DNA of 64,000 nucleotides from Blattamonas nauphoetae (taxonomy: Eukaryota > Preaxostyla > Oxymonadida). The notes below the pieces were generated by a model that searched no databases, was not told the origin of the DNA, and saw only the letters and a list, made by a program, of their open reading frames with translations. Below, in pieces: positions 46,098-56,693 of this stretch; positions within the stretch are counted from its first letter, which is position 1; every line of letters begins with the position of its first letter. Location: contig JARBJD010000107.1 in the NCBI GenBank assembly GCA_033064195.1, positions 1-64,000 of the forward strand, written 5' to 3'. The position numbers were made by a program, and so were the translations under genes.

Positions 46098-47509
46098 TCA
46101 ACCGCCAGTGTCCTCTATGTCTGGAAGAGGATTTGAAAGAACGTGAGCGCTGCGAGCGATGCAATCTATGTTCTGCGGATGAGCAGGGTCATCTCGGATA
46201 AGCTGATCAAGAAGAAGACAGCTCTGGCATAGATGTTGTGAAGAAACGAATCCACAACGAGTACATAACTTCATTATAGATTTATCTCCTGCACGGTTTG
46301 CGAATTGAGGCATGAGTTTCATTCTCTCCCCAGAGTGGACAATATCTGTTAAGAAGATAAAGTTTGATTGAAAAATGATGAAATATTCGAAAATAGTTGA
46401 GCGACACACTCATGATGATCGAAGAATCGATAGCTTGCGATTTCAACAAAAACTGGCGTGCGTATCCTCTGAAGGACACAGGGGCATATGTACACTCCAC
46501 TGAAAAGTATTTGAGTTGCAGATAATGCACATAAAGCACAATCTCCCGCTGGTATGCGTATTTGAAAGGTTTGACTTTTGGAGTCAAGCCGAAGGGATAT
46601 TGCCTTTGATCGACATATTCAACCATGGCTGGATGAGATTTCATCTCTTCTTGAAGTTTAGTCAGAAGATCCGGAGTTATGTCGCTTCCAGATCGGATCT
46701 CACATGTTCTCTCCAATCGACCAACATCTCCTCTGAATACTAAAAAATGGATGAAAAGATGTCAGAAACGAACAGTAATGAACCATACAATTCATCAGAA
46801 CGGTTTCAGCGATATCATCGGCATTATGACCCAAGGCGATCTAACAGAAAGGTAGTGTGGATAAAATTACAGAAAATAACGCACAATCTCCGCTCCAATT
46901 TTTTCACATCCAATATCAAGTGCTTTTCTCCGAAATACTCCACAGTGCGTACCTTTTAATCGAAGAATAAAGAGAGGAAATGACAAACATTTGCTTTTCT
47001 TTTCACCAACTACTGCATTGATTTCATCCATCGTATATCCGAAAAGCTCCTTAAAAGAGATAATAGTGAGAGGGAGTCCGTATATTTTGGCGTTTTCTTC
47101 AACACACTAGATGGGAGAGTGAGTTGAATGAGATTGTTTGTTGAGATAGTGAATATACAGACATTTAGAGAATGGTTTCGATATCCAGCAATACCCTCAT
47201 CAACTGCTACAAGTCTCAGATCAAGTTCCATCTGATATCTTTGATTTATCGTATGTAAAACATGAATTAAACAGGTTGAATCTAATATCAGATCATTTGA
47301 CAAGTTTCTTCGAAAATGGATCATTTCAAACCTTTTCCACCAGAAGCACCAATTGCGACAATCTCTTTCTTTTTGAATAGGTTCGATTGAACGATTGCCT
47401 CATAAACTTCATCTTCAAAACACCGGAGAAAGCATTCCTTGCAAACAGGCTCCTGGTTTTTCATTCGTTTGAGAATAACTCGTCCAGTTCCGCATACGGC
47501 ACATTTCAT
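46098..47509 (-). CDS. CTU1: Cytosolic tRNA 2-thiolation protein CTU1/NCS6
   Basis: CTU1 with CTU2 thiolates the wobble uridine of tRNA-Lys, -Gln and -Glu. The start at 47509 gives [15 protein letters not shown] and the zinc pair CAVCG...CKECF. The exons then supply the PP-loop IGASGGK with [98 protein letters not shown] and, at the end, [16 protein letters not shown]. This is the complete order of the family. At least six introns are needed. The C-terminal tail after the second zinc finger is longer than usual (to DIEDTGG). Confidence 0.93.
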
Positions 47510-47627
47510 TGATGGACAAATTGATCTGGCCAATAAGAAGTTTTGAAGAATGATCACCCTTCTGATGGATAAAATAACAAATGGCGAAATGTCTGAAAAG
47601 AAGAACTTGGTTTAACCTCAAAATAAT

Positions 47628-49978
47628 CTAAATATTTGTCCTCGATAGCATCTGGTATTCTCTGAATCCAGGGTTGGAGTGAAGTTCGCGTGTTGCATCT
47701 CGAAGCTGTTCCAGATATTGTATATGTTCACCAGTGAATTCTCTTGTCTTCAACTCATACCATCTCGAATTATAATCCCATTCTTCCGTGTATGATGTTG
47801 GTATTTGGAGAAGTTCAGACTGATCAGAATGAAAATGGAAGAAATTCAAACCAGCTTCCGGATCTGTTCGGTCAAAATCTGACAAGTATGGAACAATAGC
47901 TCCTTCTCCTTTTTCTCCTTCCCTGCTCTCCTCTGCACAATGTCCAACGATCGTTGTAGATTGGCCAGCTCTTGTTCGATCGCCCTCGATTGCAACACTT
48001 CCGACGGAACACTTCGAACAGTCTTTGTTGTCCGGCCTGTCACTCCTTTGTTGTACGACACCCTCTTCCTCTGCACAACAGGCTCTGCACCCATCCACAG
48101 TTCCTCTGCCGCCTGCTTCATCTGCTCGCGATATCTGGTGAGCTCATTGATCGCTTTCACTCGCTCGTCAACTTGCGCTGCTGAACCTCCAAACGTCCCA
48201 TCCGGATTGAGCCTGACCCATCCCTTCCATTTCTTTGGCTGCTTCTTCTTTTTGTCCTTCCTGTTGAACACAGCCCCGTTCCAGCCGTCCTTCAGATGTG
48301 TTTGTCGATCCATCGGAAGCGACGAGAAGTCGTGCTCTTCCCGTTCGAGAGGAATATACCGTCCAAGGGTCATCGAGTCCATCCCACCCAAAGTTGAGTC
48401 AAATGCAGTTGTGTACTGCGATGAGAAGTCCATCCCATTCTGAGTGCTCGTTGCTTGCGGATACATCGATTGTTGGGTTAGGTCTCGATCGCGGGATGAT
48501 TCAGGTTGATGTGTTTGGTCAAATTCAGCTTCGTTTTCTTCCTCTCTATCAGATTCGCGTCGAGACCGATTTGACAGCGATCGTGAACCGTCCAAAATGA
48601 CTGCCGACTGATCGAATGTGAGCCCTGTTTGAAGATCGTCAGCAGTGGCCTCTCCACGTGGTGTGGTTCGGGGTGTATCCGATTCCCGTTGTGTGTCGTT
48701 GATCGTTGTATTTTGGATTGAGTTCTGATTGGGTCCGCGCACATCTAATTGACCTGTCCCATAGATGACGTGGATCGGTTCTTGATCTGTCCCACCCATC
48801 CCCCGATCTTGAAGTGAATATTCACCAAAGTCTCTCTCGTAAAATCGTCGAGGGGGATTTTGAAATCCGGCACTTCGCTGAAGGAATTCGCATGGTTCGG
48901 GCGGTTTGATTTGTGTGTTGATGTTTTCAGCCGCATCGGATTGAAATGGTCGTGCTGGAGCACCAAACGGAGATAACTTGTATCCCTTAACACGCCCTTC
49001 TTTGATGGGCGATCCGTATCGTCTTTCATGATATGTGATTGGGCCATTTTTCGTGTGTTCAGTGATGTGAGCGTCAAACAACTTTTCATTCTGAAGAGCT
49101 GAGGATGGTCGCTTTTTCTGTGGTTTGTAGGGTTCCTGTTTGACAAATCGGAGATTTTCGTGTGCGCGCTTCCTTTGGTCGGGAGGAAGGATTGCACTTG
49201 ATCGTGTTGCTTCTGGAAGGTATGGTTTCTCGACTGGTTGGGTACTAGCGAAGTCACTTCGACTAAAATCAATTAATTCTTCAGGGTAGGCAACACTTCG
49301 TTGCAGATGAGGAGCTGATGGAACAGATGTAAAAGGGAAGGCTGGGGCAACAGGACGATAATCTGCTGGTGCTCTCATGGCTCCAAATCCACCACCTGTT
49401 CCGTATGCAACCATATCTGGCGTCACATTGCGCGGATCTTTCAAAACCGTTCGTCCCATTCGAGATGATGTAGATATGAGTGCTTTATTGACTGCTTGGT
49501 TTTCTTCATACCGAATTTTGCGAGTGTTGACTCCATCTGGAGCATAGGAGGCAGAAACTAATGGATCAACTTGTCCATAGTCCACATCCGCAACAGTTGG
49601 AGCTGAACTCAATTTAAATGAAGATCTCATGAATTGTTCCTTTGATGTTTGAGCAGAACCAACATTCTTACTCCTATTTCCACTCGTGGTGGTTGTTTTC
49701 GCTGTTGAAGCGGCGAATGCTGAGACTGGTCTTGGTTTGATAGTTCGCTTGACAGGGGGAGGAGGCTGAGTGGGGGTGTTTGGAAGTGGTTCTTTTGATT
49801 TCGATGTTTTTCGTTTATTAGCAGTTTTAGCACCTTTTCGCACTTTTCTTTTCGGTTGAACCACGGGTGGATCGTTTTCTGGATTTTTCTCGGCTAATGG
49901 AAGAAGTTCTTGAGATTCACCTCCAGAATGAATCGCTGAATCAGATGGAGTGATATCAGTCAGGAGTATATCCGCCAT
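47628..49978 (-). CDS. Unknown 772-aa protein, basic and disordered N-terminus, coiled C-terminus
   Basis: Two exons joined across a 32-nt intron at 47820-47851 (GTTTG...CAG) give 772 residues. Residues 1-130 are Lys/Pro/Thr-rich and probably disordered (KRKVRKGAKTANKRKTSK). The middle has Gly/Pro/Arg segments with short ordered motifs (YGTGGGFGAMRAPADYRP, FYERDFGEYS). Residues about 600-700 form a helix (LTRYREQMKQAAEELW, ELANLQRSLDIV). The last exon holds EEWDYNSRWYELKTREFTGE. I recognise no family. Highly charged, repeat-poor proteins of this kind are often cytoskeletal, but this is only a suggestion. Confidence 0.7.
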
Positions 49979-50032
49979 AGAGCGAATATTGGAGGGAGTG
50001 CTTGAAAGAACGAAAAAAATGCTGGGACATCA
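49979..50032. promoter_or_regulatory. 54-bp bidirectional promoter
   Basis: The start codon of the 772-aa gene (minus strand) and that of the gene at 50033 (plus strand) are only 54 bp apart. The spacer contains a GAACGAAAAAAATG tract and no other clear element. Either both cores overlap or part of the control lies in the coding regions. Confidence 0.5.
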
Positions 50033-51021
50033 ATGAATCAAGAACAGATCGAGGCTCTCCATCTTCTGAGTTTCATTTCTAATGTTGGAAGCTTTTTATC
50101 CATAGAAGAGGTTGCTCAATCAGTGAATGATTTAACGGAACAGGTTTATTTGGAACAAATCACGCCTGACGAATACCTCCAACAAATACGGCCCCTTTTT
50201 GAATCTCATCCTCCATTAGTCACTCATATTGAAAGGTTATTGAGACACGATGCTTTCTGGAGGAACAATTCAACAGTTTTCTTTGTCTCTCACCAATCTC
50301 TCTAGAGTGAACCATCAGATGAGATTATTCAATCACTGAAGCGAAGTGTCGAGGATCTCGAAGAATACCTTCGACAAGTACTTGAACAAGAAGATACCAA
50401 GGAAAGAGACAAAGAACATCGAGAAAGGAAAAAGCAACGGAAAGAGAAAAAGGCAAAACGCCAAGCTCAGCGAGCGGAAGAGGCGACTCATAGCAAAATA
50501 GCGCGGCAGGATATTGACATGGATGATTTTCTTGAAATTGGAGACGATGACGACGAAAGACAACAGTATCAACAAGAACCATCTCGAATGTCTGTACAAT
50601 ACACGTTAGTCGAAGAAGAGAATGGAATATCTGATTCATGGTTGGAAAATCTGTCGAATTCACTGTTTTTGTGGAATGGAGTTCGCTTGTCACGGGAATC
50701 AAGCCCACTTCTCCAACTAGCCCTCCGTGTCTGCTTCATCGTCGTCATATTGCTTTAGGATTATACACGTCGCAATCTCCTCCAACTTGTTCGTTGGTCA
50801 CGAATAAGACAACGGAACAATGCTGTGCTTGGACAAGATCGTATTCTTGAGCCAATTTCTCGGCAAGATTTTTCATACATCGCGTCAGTTTGCATTTCTA
50901 TCCCACACATCTCTTTTAGTCTCAACCATATCTCTTTACTCAAGATACTCTCCTTCGTTGTGAAGAAAATGACGAAATCAGCTTCGATTCATTGTTTCCG
51001 AAGCCATCGATGAACTTATAG
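50033..51021 (+). CDS. Unknown protein with basic-acidic helical core, four exons
   Basis: Three introns are inferred by frame and GT-AG sites: one near 50236, one beginning near 50604 and one near 50886-50917. The predicted product begins MNQEQIEALHLLSFISNV, has an N-terminal helical part, a strongly basic helix (ERDKEHRERKKQRKEKK), an acidic patch (DMDDFLEIGDDDDERQQ) and then TRRNLLQLVRWSRIRQRNN. The last exon ends DEISFDSLFPKPSMNL. I recognise no family. The alternating basic and acidic segments suggest a nuclear protein. The exon structure is an inference. Confidence 0.55.
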
Positions 51022-51188
51022 TTCTCATCGATATTAATTTGTCTTATTTTCGGTTTTTATTTGTATTTCTTCTTCAGTTTAAACACTTCATGAATTTTCA
51101 CAGAAATCTCGCAGTTCTCTGCCGTGCCAAGGACGAATGACCAGACACACTATCCGGTGTTTCTTGAGAAGATCTGTCAAAACAACGA

Positions 51189-52653
51189 TTATCTTCGTGT
51201 GAAGTGAGCTTCTTTCGGGGTCCACTGGACAGGATGGACCTCTGGAGTTGATTCTTCATTTTCAATGTACACCCTGATGGTCTTGTCTGCATGAGCCGAA
51301 ATAAGAGTATTTCCAGTTTTATCAAATTGGGTTGCATATATTCCTGCTTCGACATCCAAAGATCCTGGTTGAACAGGTGACCGAAGGGTTTGGAATAGAT
51401 AGCCAGTTCTCCAATCCCAGAAGCCAATATCACCGTTGTCACAACCTCCAACGAGAATACCACCAGCTCTACGAGTGTTGGTTTCTCGGTCTGACTCAAG
51501 TTCACCTCGTATGCACAGAGAATTGACGATTGAGTGGATCGGATCGATGTTTCCCAAATACTGCGTGTCAGTGAACGCGTACTTTTTCACATTGTCTGCA
51601 CCTCCAGATGCGAACGTGAATTGAAAAGGATGCGCAGCAAGAGACCTAACTCCCTTTTTGTGATGAGTGAATGTGTGGAAAGTACTTTGACTACGAAGGT
51701 CCCAAAGACGAATCGTCGTGTCCTCTGATCCAGAGACAATTTGTGGATCACTAAAGCAAAAAGGAAAAAAAAAGAGATTGAATTAAGAAACGAGATGATA
51801 CTTGTTTTGAGCATGGAGTGATGTGATGGCATTGGAGTGACCTCCTAGGGTCATGACCGCAAACTTTGTCCGTATGTCCCAAACATAAACCATACTGTCA
51901 ATACCCCCACTGATCAAGATATCTTGAGATGGATGAAGTGCGAGTGCGTAGACTCCTGAAAGATGACCGTGGAATTTCCGAGTGACTTTGTTTTGTTCCA
52001 GATCCCAACAGAGGATTTGCTTATCCTCACCACAGCTGAATATGTATGGTGAGCGATCAGAGACAGTAACTGCTCTGACAGCCGCTGTGTGACCTGTTAA
52101 TGTGAGACGGAGGGTATTGGAGTGCATATTCCAAATTTTCACTGTTTGATCATTTGATCCAGTACAAAACCATTCGTTTTTTGGTTCAACAGAAATACTT
52201 CGGACCCAACCTGTGTGACCAGCGATGACACGAACAAGTTTCCAATGTTGGTGAAATACAGGAGGAGTTTGGCGTTGTCGTTGTGGAATAATGGCGGTTT
52301 CTTTTGGAATATGGATGAGAGAGAGAGATGAGTCTGGAAGAGGAGCTTGAAGTGGTAGAGGGAGTTGAGCTTGTTCAGGTGTCTGCTGAGAGACAGAAGG
52401 ATAATCCTGTCTGGTGCGGATTTCCATTAATTTATTTCCTCTTGACAAATCAATAGAGTTCAAATGATAGAGAGATATTTCAAATAATGACGAGATAACT
52501 TGAAAAAAAGTGTTGGACATACGGGATAAGATTGGTTGGCCTTCGATTCTTCCGAATATTCTGGGCAAACAATGCTCGAGAAGCGTCGCTTGCATCAAAA
52601 TCTGCCCGCTGAAGATAGGTAGATAGAGATGTCATTGCTGATGAAACAATCAT
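51189..52653 (-). CDS. PLRG1: Spliceosomal WD40 protein PLRG1/PRP46
   Basis: PLRG1 is a core member of the Prp19/CDC5L complex, needed for spliceosome activation. The seven-bladed propeller reads WKLVRVIAGHTGWVRSISV, GSNDQTVKIWN, GHTAAVRAVTVSDRSPYIFS, CGEDKQILCWD, GHLSGVYALALHP, VYVWDIRTK, GSEDTTIRLWDL and DWRTGYLFQ...VQPGSLDVEAGIYA. The order and several whole phrases match PLRG1 rather than other WD40 proteins. Two introns are seen: one after NLIP near the N-terminus and one at about 51747-51796 between blades. The N-terminal tail is shorter than in animals. The ATG at 52653 or 52635 starts the protein. Confidence 0.93.
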
Positions 52654-52917
52654 GAAGGGCCAGATCCAACCATCAGTCCTCACTGGATAAGGCCGTTCAG
52701 AAATTATCTTTGCTTATTTGAATTCTCAGACTGTAGTGATTTGAATGTTTCGATGGTTCTTTATCCATTGAGATAAAGAGGTACTTTTGCACATTCACTC
52801 TCATTTGGGTCTCAGAGGGATGAAAAACAGAAGGCGAGAAGAAAGACACAAAGTTAAATGATGATGTTAATGAAATGTTCTTTTCTCGAATGTTCGAGAA
52901 GATTCTGTTTTTCTAGC

Positions 52918-53315
52918 TCAGTACGCGAAATGCACCACTGAATTGATTGATTCTAATCGAAGTGATCGAACAACATCTTGTGATTCATATTTCTGTTCTA
53001 TATCACCGATACACGCTCTGTGAAACGAAATAAGGGGATTCAAGATGGCTGTGATGACAGAGAAAAAAAGGGATACAGATTGTCCCCTCTAATGATATAA
53101 GTTCCAAGAGGCTCAATTTCTGTATCTTCATCAATCGAAAAAATCCATTCAGAAGAGTTCTCTAAGACACAATTGGCAGTTTGATCGAAGCACCGAAGAA
53201 CTCCCTGAAAAATGAACAAATACAAACGTTTGTCAAGAAAATGAAAAAAATAAACAGCTATTGTACGTCCATCATTTGTGATTGCCAGAACCGATCGACC
53301 AACAAAAGACTGCAT
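52918..53315 (-). CDS. LSM8: U6 snRNP Sm-like protein LSM8
   Basis: LSM8 marks the nuclear LSM2-8 ring that binds the 3' end of U6 snRNA. Two introns give MQSFVGRSVLAITNDGRTIA, then GVLRCFDQTANCVLENS, TEIEPLGTYIIRGDN, and a final exon ACIGDIEQKYESQDVVRSL followed by LRLESINSVVHFAY. The Sm1 and Sm2 motifs and the C-terminal IGDI...LNSV-type tail are specific to LSM8. The start codon lies 13 bp from the left end of element A copy 2. The neighbour on the same strand, PLRG1, is also a splicing protein. Confidence 0.92.
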
Positions 53316-54104
53316 AATGAAAGAACAATCAGTGTGAACACGATCACACGCAATGTGCAATTTAAACCGATGTTAGGGTTGATCGCAAACTGTTTTGAGT
53401 TAACAGATTAATATTGAAAAAATAATTGAGGAGGATGTCAATGAGTGTATGAAAATGTCAAAGGCAGTGATATTGTGGGGGACGGCTTGATGGTTATTCT
53501 TTCTTCTCATGATCTTGATTGAAGGTCGTCATGATTAGAAAAGGATGTAGGTGTGCCTATTGGCGAGGGGATACTTTCTTGGGAGAAAGAAACGTATTCC
53601 CTCCGGAAAGGTGGACTATGGATGGTTGAAGACACTAGAAGTTTAGTTATGGGATGATCCATCGAGTGAGAAAACTTACACGAGTCCTCCACATCGAGAT
53701 ACGGTCAAATCTGTCCTCTACCGACCTCTTGTGTGGGAATGTGGCCGAATTCCAGTTTACCTTTGGTATGACCCTCGATTTGAGAAAAGAGAACGATCAA
53801 ACCATGATCACATACTACAGTCCGGCACGAGTGGACTTTCTGGGCCAAAGGTGATCGAGGTGTGTTGTGACATTGTAGTTCATCGAGGCTATTCTCTCGT
53901 AATAAATTGTCGAATATGGATGTGAACACGTTTTATTTTCAAAATGTTGAGAATACTGTCGAGATCGTCTCAGAGAATGTCACGATCATTCGATCGTGTT
54001 TGATGAGGTCGATCGGCGAACTATATCACTTCATCTTTACGCTTTCTTGATTCATTTCAACTTTATGTCTCGTATTTTCTTACAATTTTTCAAAACATAG
54101 CGAT

Positions 54105-54484
54105 CTGTCACTCCGACTTCCGGTTCTTGGGTCTTGTAACAAGGAATAAAGGGTGCGATCAGACAATACATTCATTTAACTCCATTTCAGTTTTTCTCCA
54201 CTTCACAAAACTGCAGTTCAGAACTTCTCAAATTGAATCAATGATTTAGTGATCGGTGTTCAGCTATAGTTGGTGAGAACTGTGCCTTGCGAACCCATAA
54301 TTCACTCCGATCATCCCCAAATTCAGACCTCACAACAGCTTTCACTTCAAATACTGTCCCTTGTTTCTCCTATCTCATTTTCGTAACTTGTTTCCCTTCA
54401 ACATTAACCTAAATTCGCAAAACACCGACGATCTAACCTTACCTCAATTTGGCAAGACCCAAGAACCGGAAGCCGGAGTGACAG
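54105..54484. mobile_element. 380-bp TIR element nested in the 864-bp element
   Basis: The inverted ends CTGTCACTCCGACTTCCGG and CTGTCACTCCGGCTTCCGG continue to match over about 32 bp with one mismatch, flanked by AT on each side. It has no coding capacity. It forms the innermost layer of the nest at 53-56 kb. The AT flank resembles that of element A, but the termini differ. Confidence 0.75.
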
Positions 54485-54559
54485 ATTGATCATGATGTAT
54501 CGTGAAGTGACAATCTACTGCAGTTCTCCCTTCAAGACACCAATTTTTTGGAAGTGAAC

Positions 54560-54644
54560 GTGCGGCGCGTTTGGCCTAGCGGTAGCCAACCCCTCTGTCG
54601 ACTGTTGTGCTCGGGGTTCGACTCCCGCCGAGCACAACTTTTTT
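54560..54644 (+). ncRNA. tRNA-like pol III unit, not a canonical tRNA
   Basis: The segment has a TTTGGCCTAGCGG A-box-like word (54569-54581), a consensus-like B box GGTTCGACTCC (54615-54625), an 11-bp perfect hairpin (54604-54614 with 54628-54638) around the B box and a run of six T directly after it, as in pol III terminators. The 5' part does not pair with the 3' part to form a normal acceptor stem, and no anticodon arm folds cleanly. It may be a decayed or rearranged tRNA gene or a tRNA-derived promoter carried by the transposon. Confidence 0.45.
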
Positions 54645-56693
54645 GCCACTACTTAGAGTTTTTTGGCCCAGAAAGTCCACCCTTGCCTACAGTCCTTTTC
54701 AAAAAGATGTTCAACTGGTTCAAAAATGTGATCAGCTGTTTCAAAAAGATGGCTGATCGACTCGATACTATCACCCATAATACTGATTTTCCTCTCCTGA
54801 CCACTTTCCACACCTGACTCATCTCTTTTTGTAAATGTAACCATGAACAGATAGTGGCATGAAAGATGGTCTGTCTTATTTTTCGCGAAAAATGTGCACA
54901 TTTTGTCGAGATTTTCTGACCACTTTTTTCATTCCTGTTTTTGTTCTCATTATTCATCTTTCTCTCCCGCAGAACAAAATACTTGATTAATACGCAATAT
55001 TAATGAGCTGTCCGCTTTTTGAACAATGTAACAGTCGTATTCTCAGATATCCCTTCTGAGATCGATGAAATGGACGTTGTGACATAACTATGGATTGAAA
55101 CTGCAACACACAGCGATATGAGAGAAAGCGAGAAGAATATATCGACTTGGAATGTGTGATCAAGTCCACAGAGGGATATTAGCAGTGTTTTGATGGTGTG
55201 AACAGTTCCGATCTTGAAGTTGTGAACAACTGATCAATTTGCGAGAACTAATTGATATATCTGCCTAATATGATGAAAATAAGAGAGAACACACGTGACA
55301 GTCAGATTATTGTTCGGTGATTAGAGACAGACAGATGGAGGGTTTCGAGATTGATTTTGAGCTGATAGTTGCTTCTCCTACCAGATAATAATTCGTACCA
55401 AGATCTATGGACTGAGATTATGAATGTGAATGTTTTGAAAATATCAAAAACTCGCATACATTCTAAATAGTCGACCCTGATTGATTGCGATCGACGATTC
55501 GGAGAATATGCATGGCGGAATACCAGAAACACTAGACATACAATAAAATGTAGTGTTAAAATAGGATTTTGTTCTGCGGGAGAGAAAGATGAATAATGAG
55601 AACAAAAACAGAAATGAAAAAAGTGGTCAGAAAATCTCGACAAAATGTGCACATTTTTCGCGAAAAATAAGACAGACCATCTTTCATGCCACTATCTGTT
55701 CATGGTTACATTTACAAAAAGAGATGAGTCAGGTGTGGAAAGTGGTCAGGAGAGGAAAATCAGTATTATGGGTGATAGTATCGAGTCGATCAGCCATCTT
55801 TTTGAAACAGCTGATCACATTTTTGAACCAGTTGAACATCTTTTTGAAAAGGACTGTAATTGCACATTTATACATGCCTGACATGACACAATTTTACAAA
55901 AATCGAGAAATCCGACTGACAGTCACTGACATGAGATTTTTAATTATGGGTCGGATCTCGGAGAAATTAAAGTTTTTCCGAAGATCGAGATCTCCATTCT
56001 TAGATGACAATATGATGTATTGCATATTCGAAAAGACTTTTCTTACAGTTTTAATCACAATTAATCGATATTTTGTGTTTTGGTTGAATAGCGAAATTCT
56101 AAGGGATGATCGTGTCAGTGTCAGTCAGTGACATTTCACTGACATGAGCGTTTTTCTCAATGAATAGTGCGTTTTTGAAACTAAAAGTTGAAAAATATCG
56201 TAGAGTGAAGTGTGAACAATGTGTGGTCACAAAATGCGGTTAAAATTCACTGTAGTTGTCGAGAAAAGGCTCATGTCAGTGTTTTTCGAGCATGTCAGTG
56301 ACATGACTTTGTCAGTTATGTGTAGCTTTTATGATCACTTTTAACTTCACATTATTCCTTTGTACACTTCATACACACTCATTTTATCTAAATTTTGTCT
56401 CTTTTTCAAAAGAACACCTCCATCACGAGAAATCGCTGTATAATCTCTCCAACTTTTTTATGGTTCATCTCACGAAGGAGGGCTCCTTTCCTTCTCTTCC
56501 TTCTCTTTTAACTTCTCGTTCCTGTATGTTTGCTCAAACAGTCTTAGGAAAGCGAGCATCATAAACGTTTTCATCACCATTTTGATGACGATCTCATAGA
56601 GGTGGAGCTTCGCTCCTTTGTCAAGATAGTACTCATCGATCACTCGTATGTTGAACCCAGATGGTATCACATCATTCATAGTATCTTTTCATT

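Larger units (their letters stand above)
53824..54687. mobile_element. 864-bp element with 8-bp duplication TACAGTCC
   Basis: TACAGTCC lies on both sides (53816-53823 and 54688-54695). The ends read inward as GGCACGAGTGGACTTTCTGG and GGCAAGGGTGGACTTTCTGG and stay alike for 26 bp with two mismatches. An 8-bp duplication suits hAT-like or Merlin-like elements; the GG terminus leans to the latter. There is no protein gene. A tRNA-like pol III unit lies near the right end and a 380-bp element is nested inside. Confidence 0.8.
53818..55856. mobile_element. Tc1/mariner-type element with long TIRs, itself interrupted
   Basis: TA flanks both ends (53816-53817 and 55857-55858). The right terminal repeat, 55566-55856, is the inverted partner of 54690-54980: 291 bp, nearly identical and starting CAGTCCTTTTCAAAAAG. 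An 864-bp element entered six bases inside the left end, so the first bases CAGTCC occur twice. Without that insertion the element is about 1.17 kb. The 585-bp centre shows no transposase, so it is non-autonomous. The TIR frames open on both arms are a by-product of the repeat and not genes. Confidence 0.88.

Noticed and set aside
54560-54644. Standard tRNA gene
   Set aside because: The 3' half pairs with itself and not with the 5' half, and no anticodon stem forms, so I list it only as tRNA-like.
54649-56131. Matching 'proteins' beginning MNNENKNRNEKSGQK on opposite strands
   Set aside because: They are the two arms of the 291-bp terminal inverted repeat of the mariner-type element, not duplicated genes.
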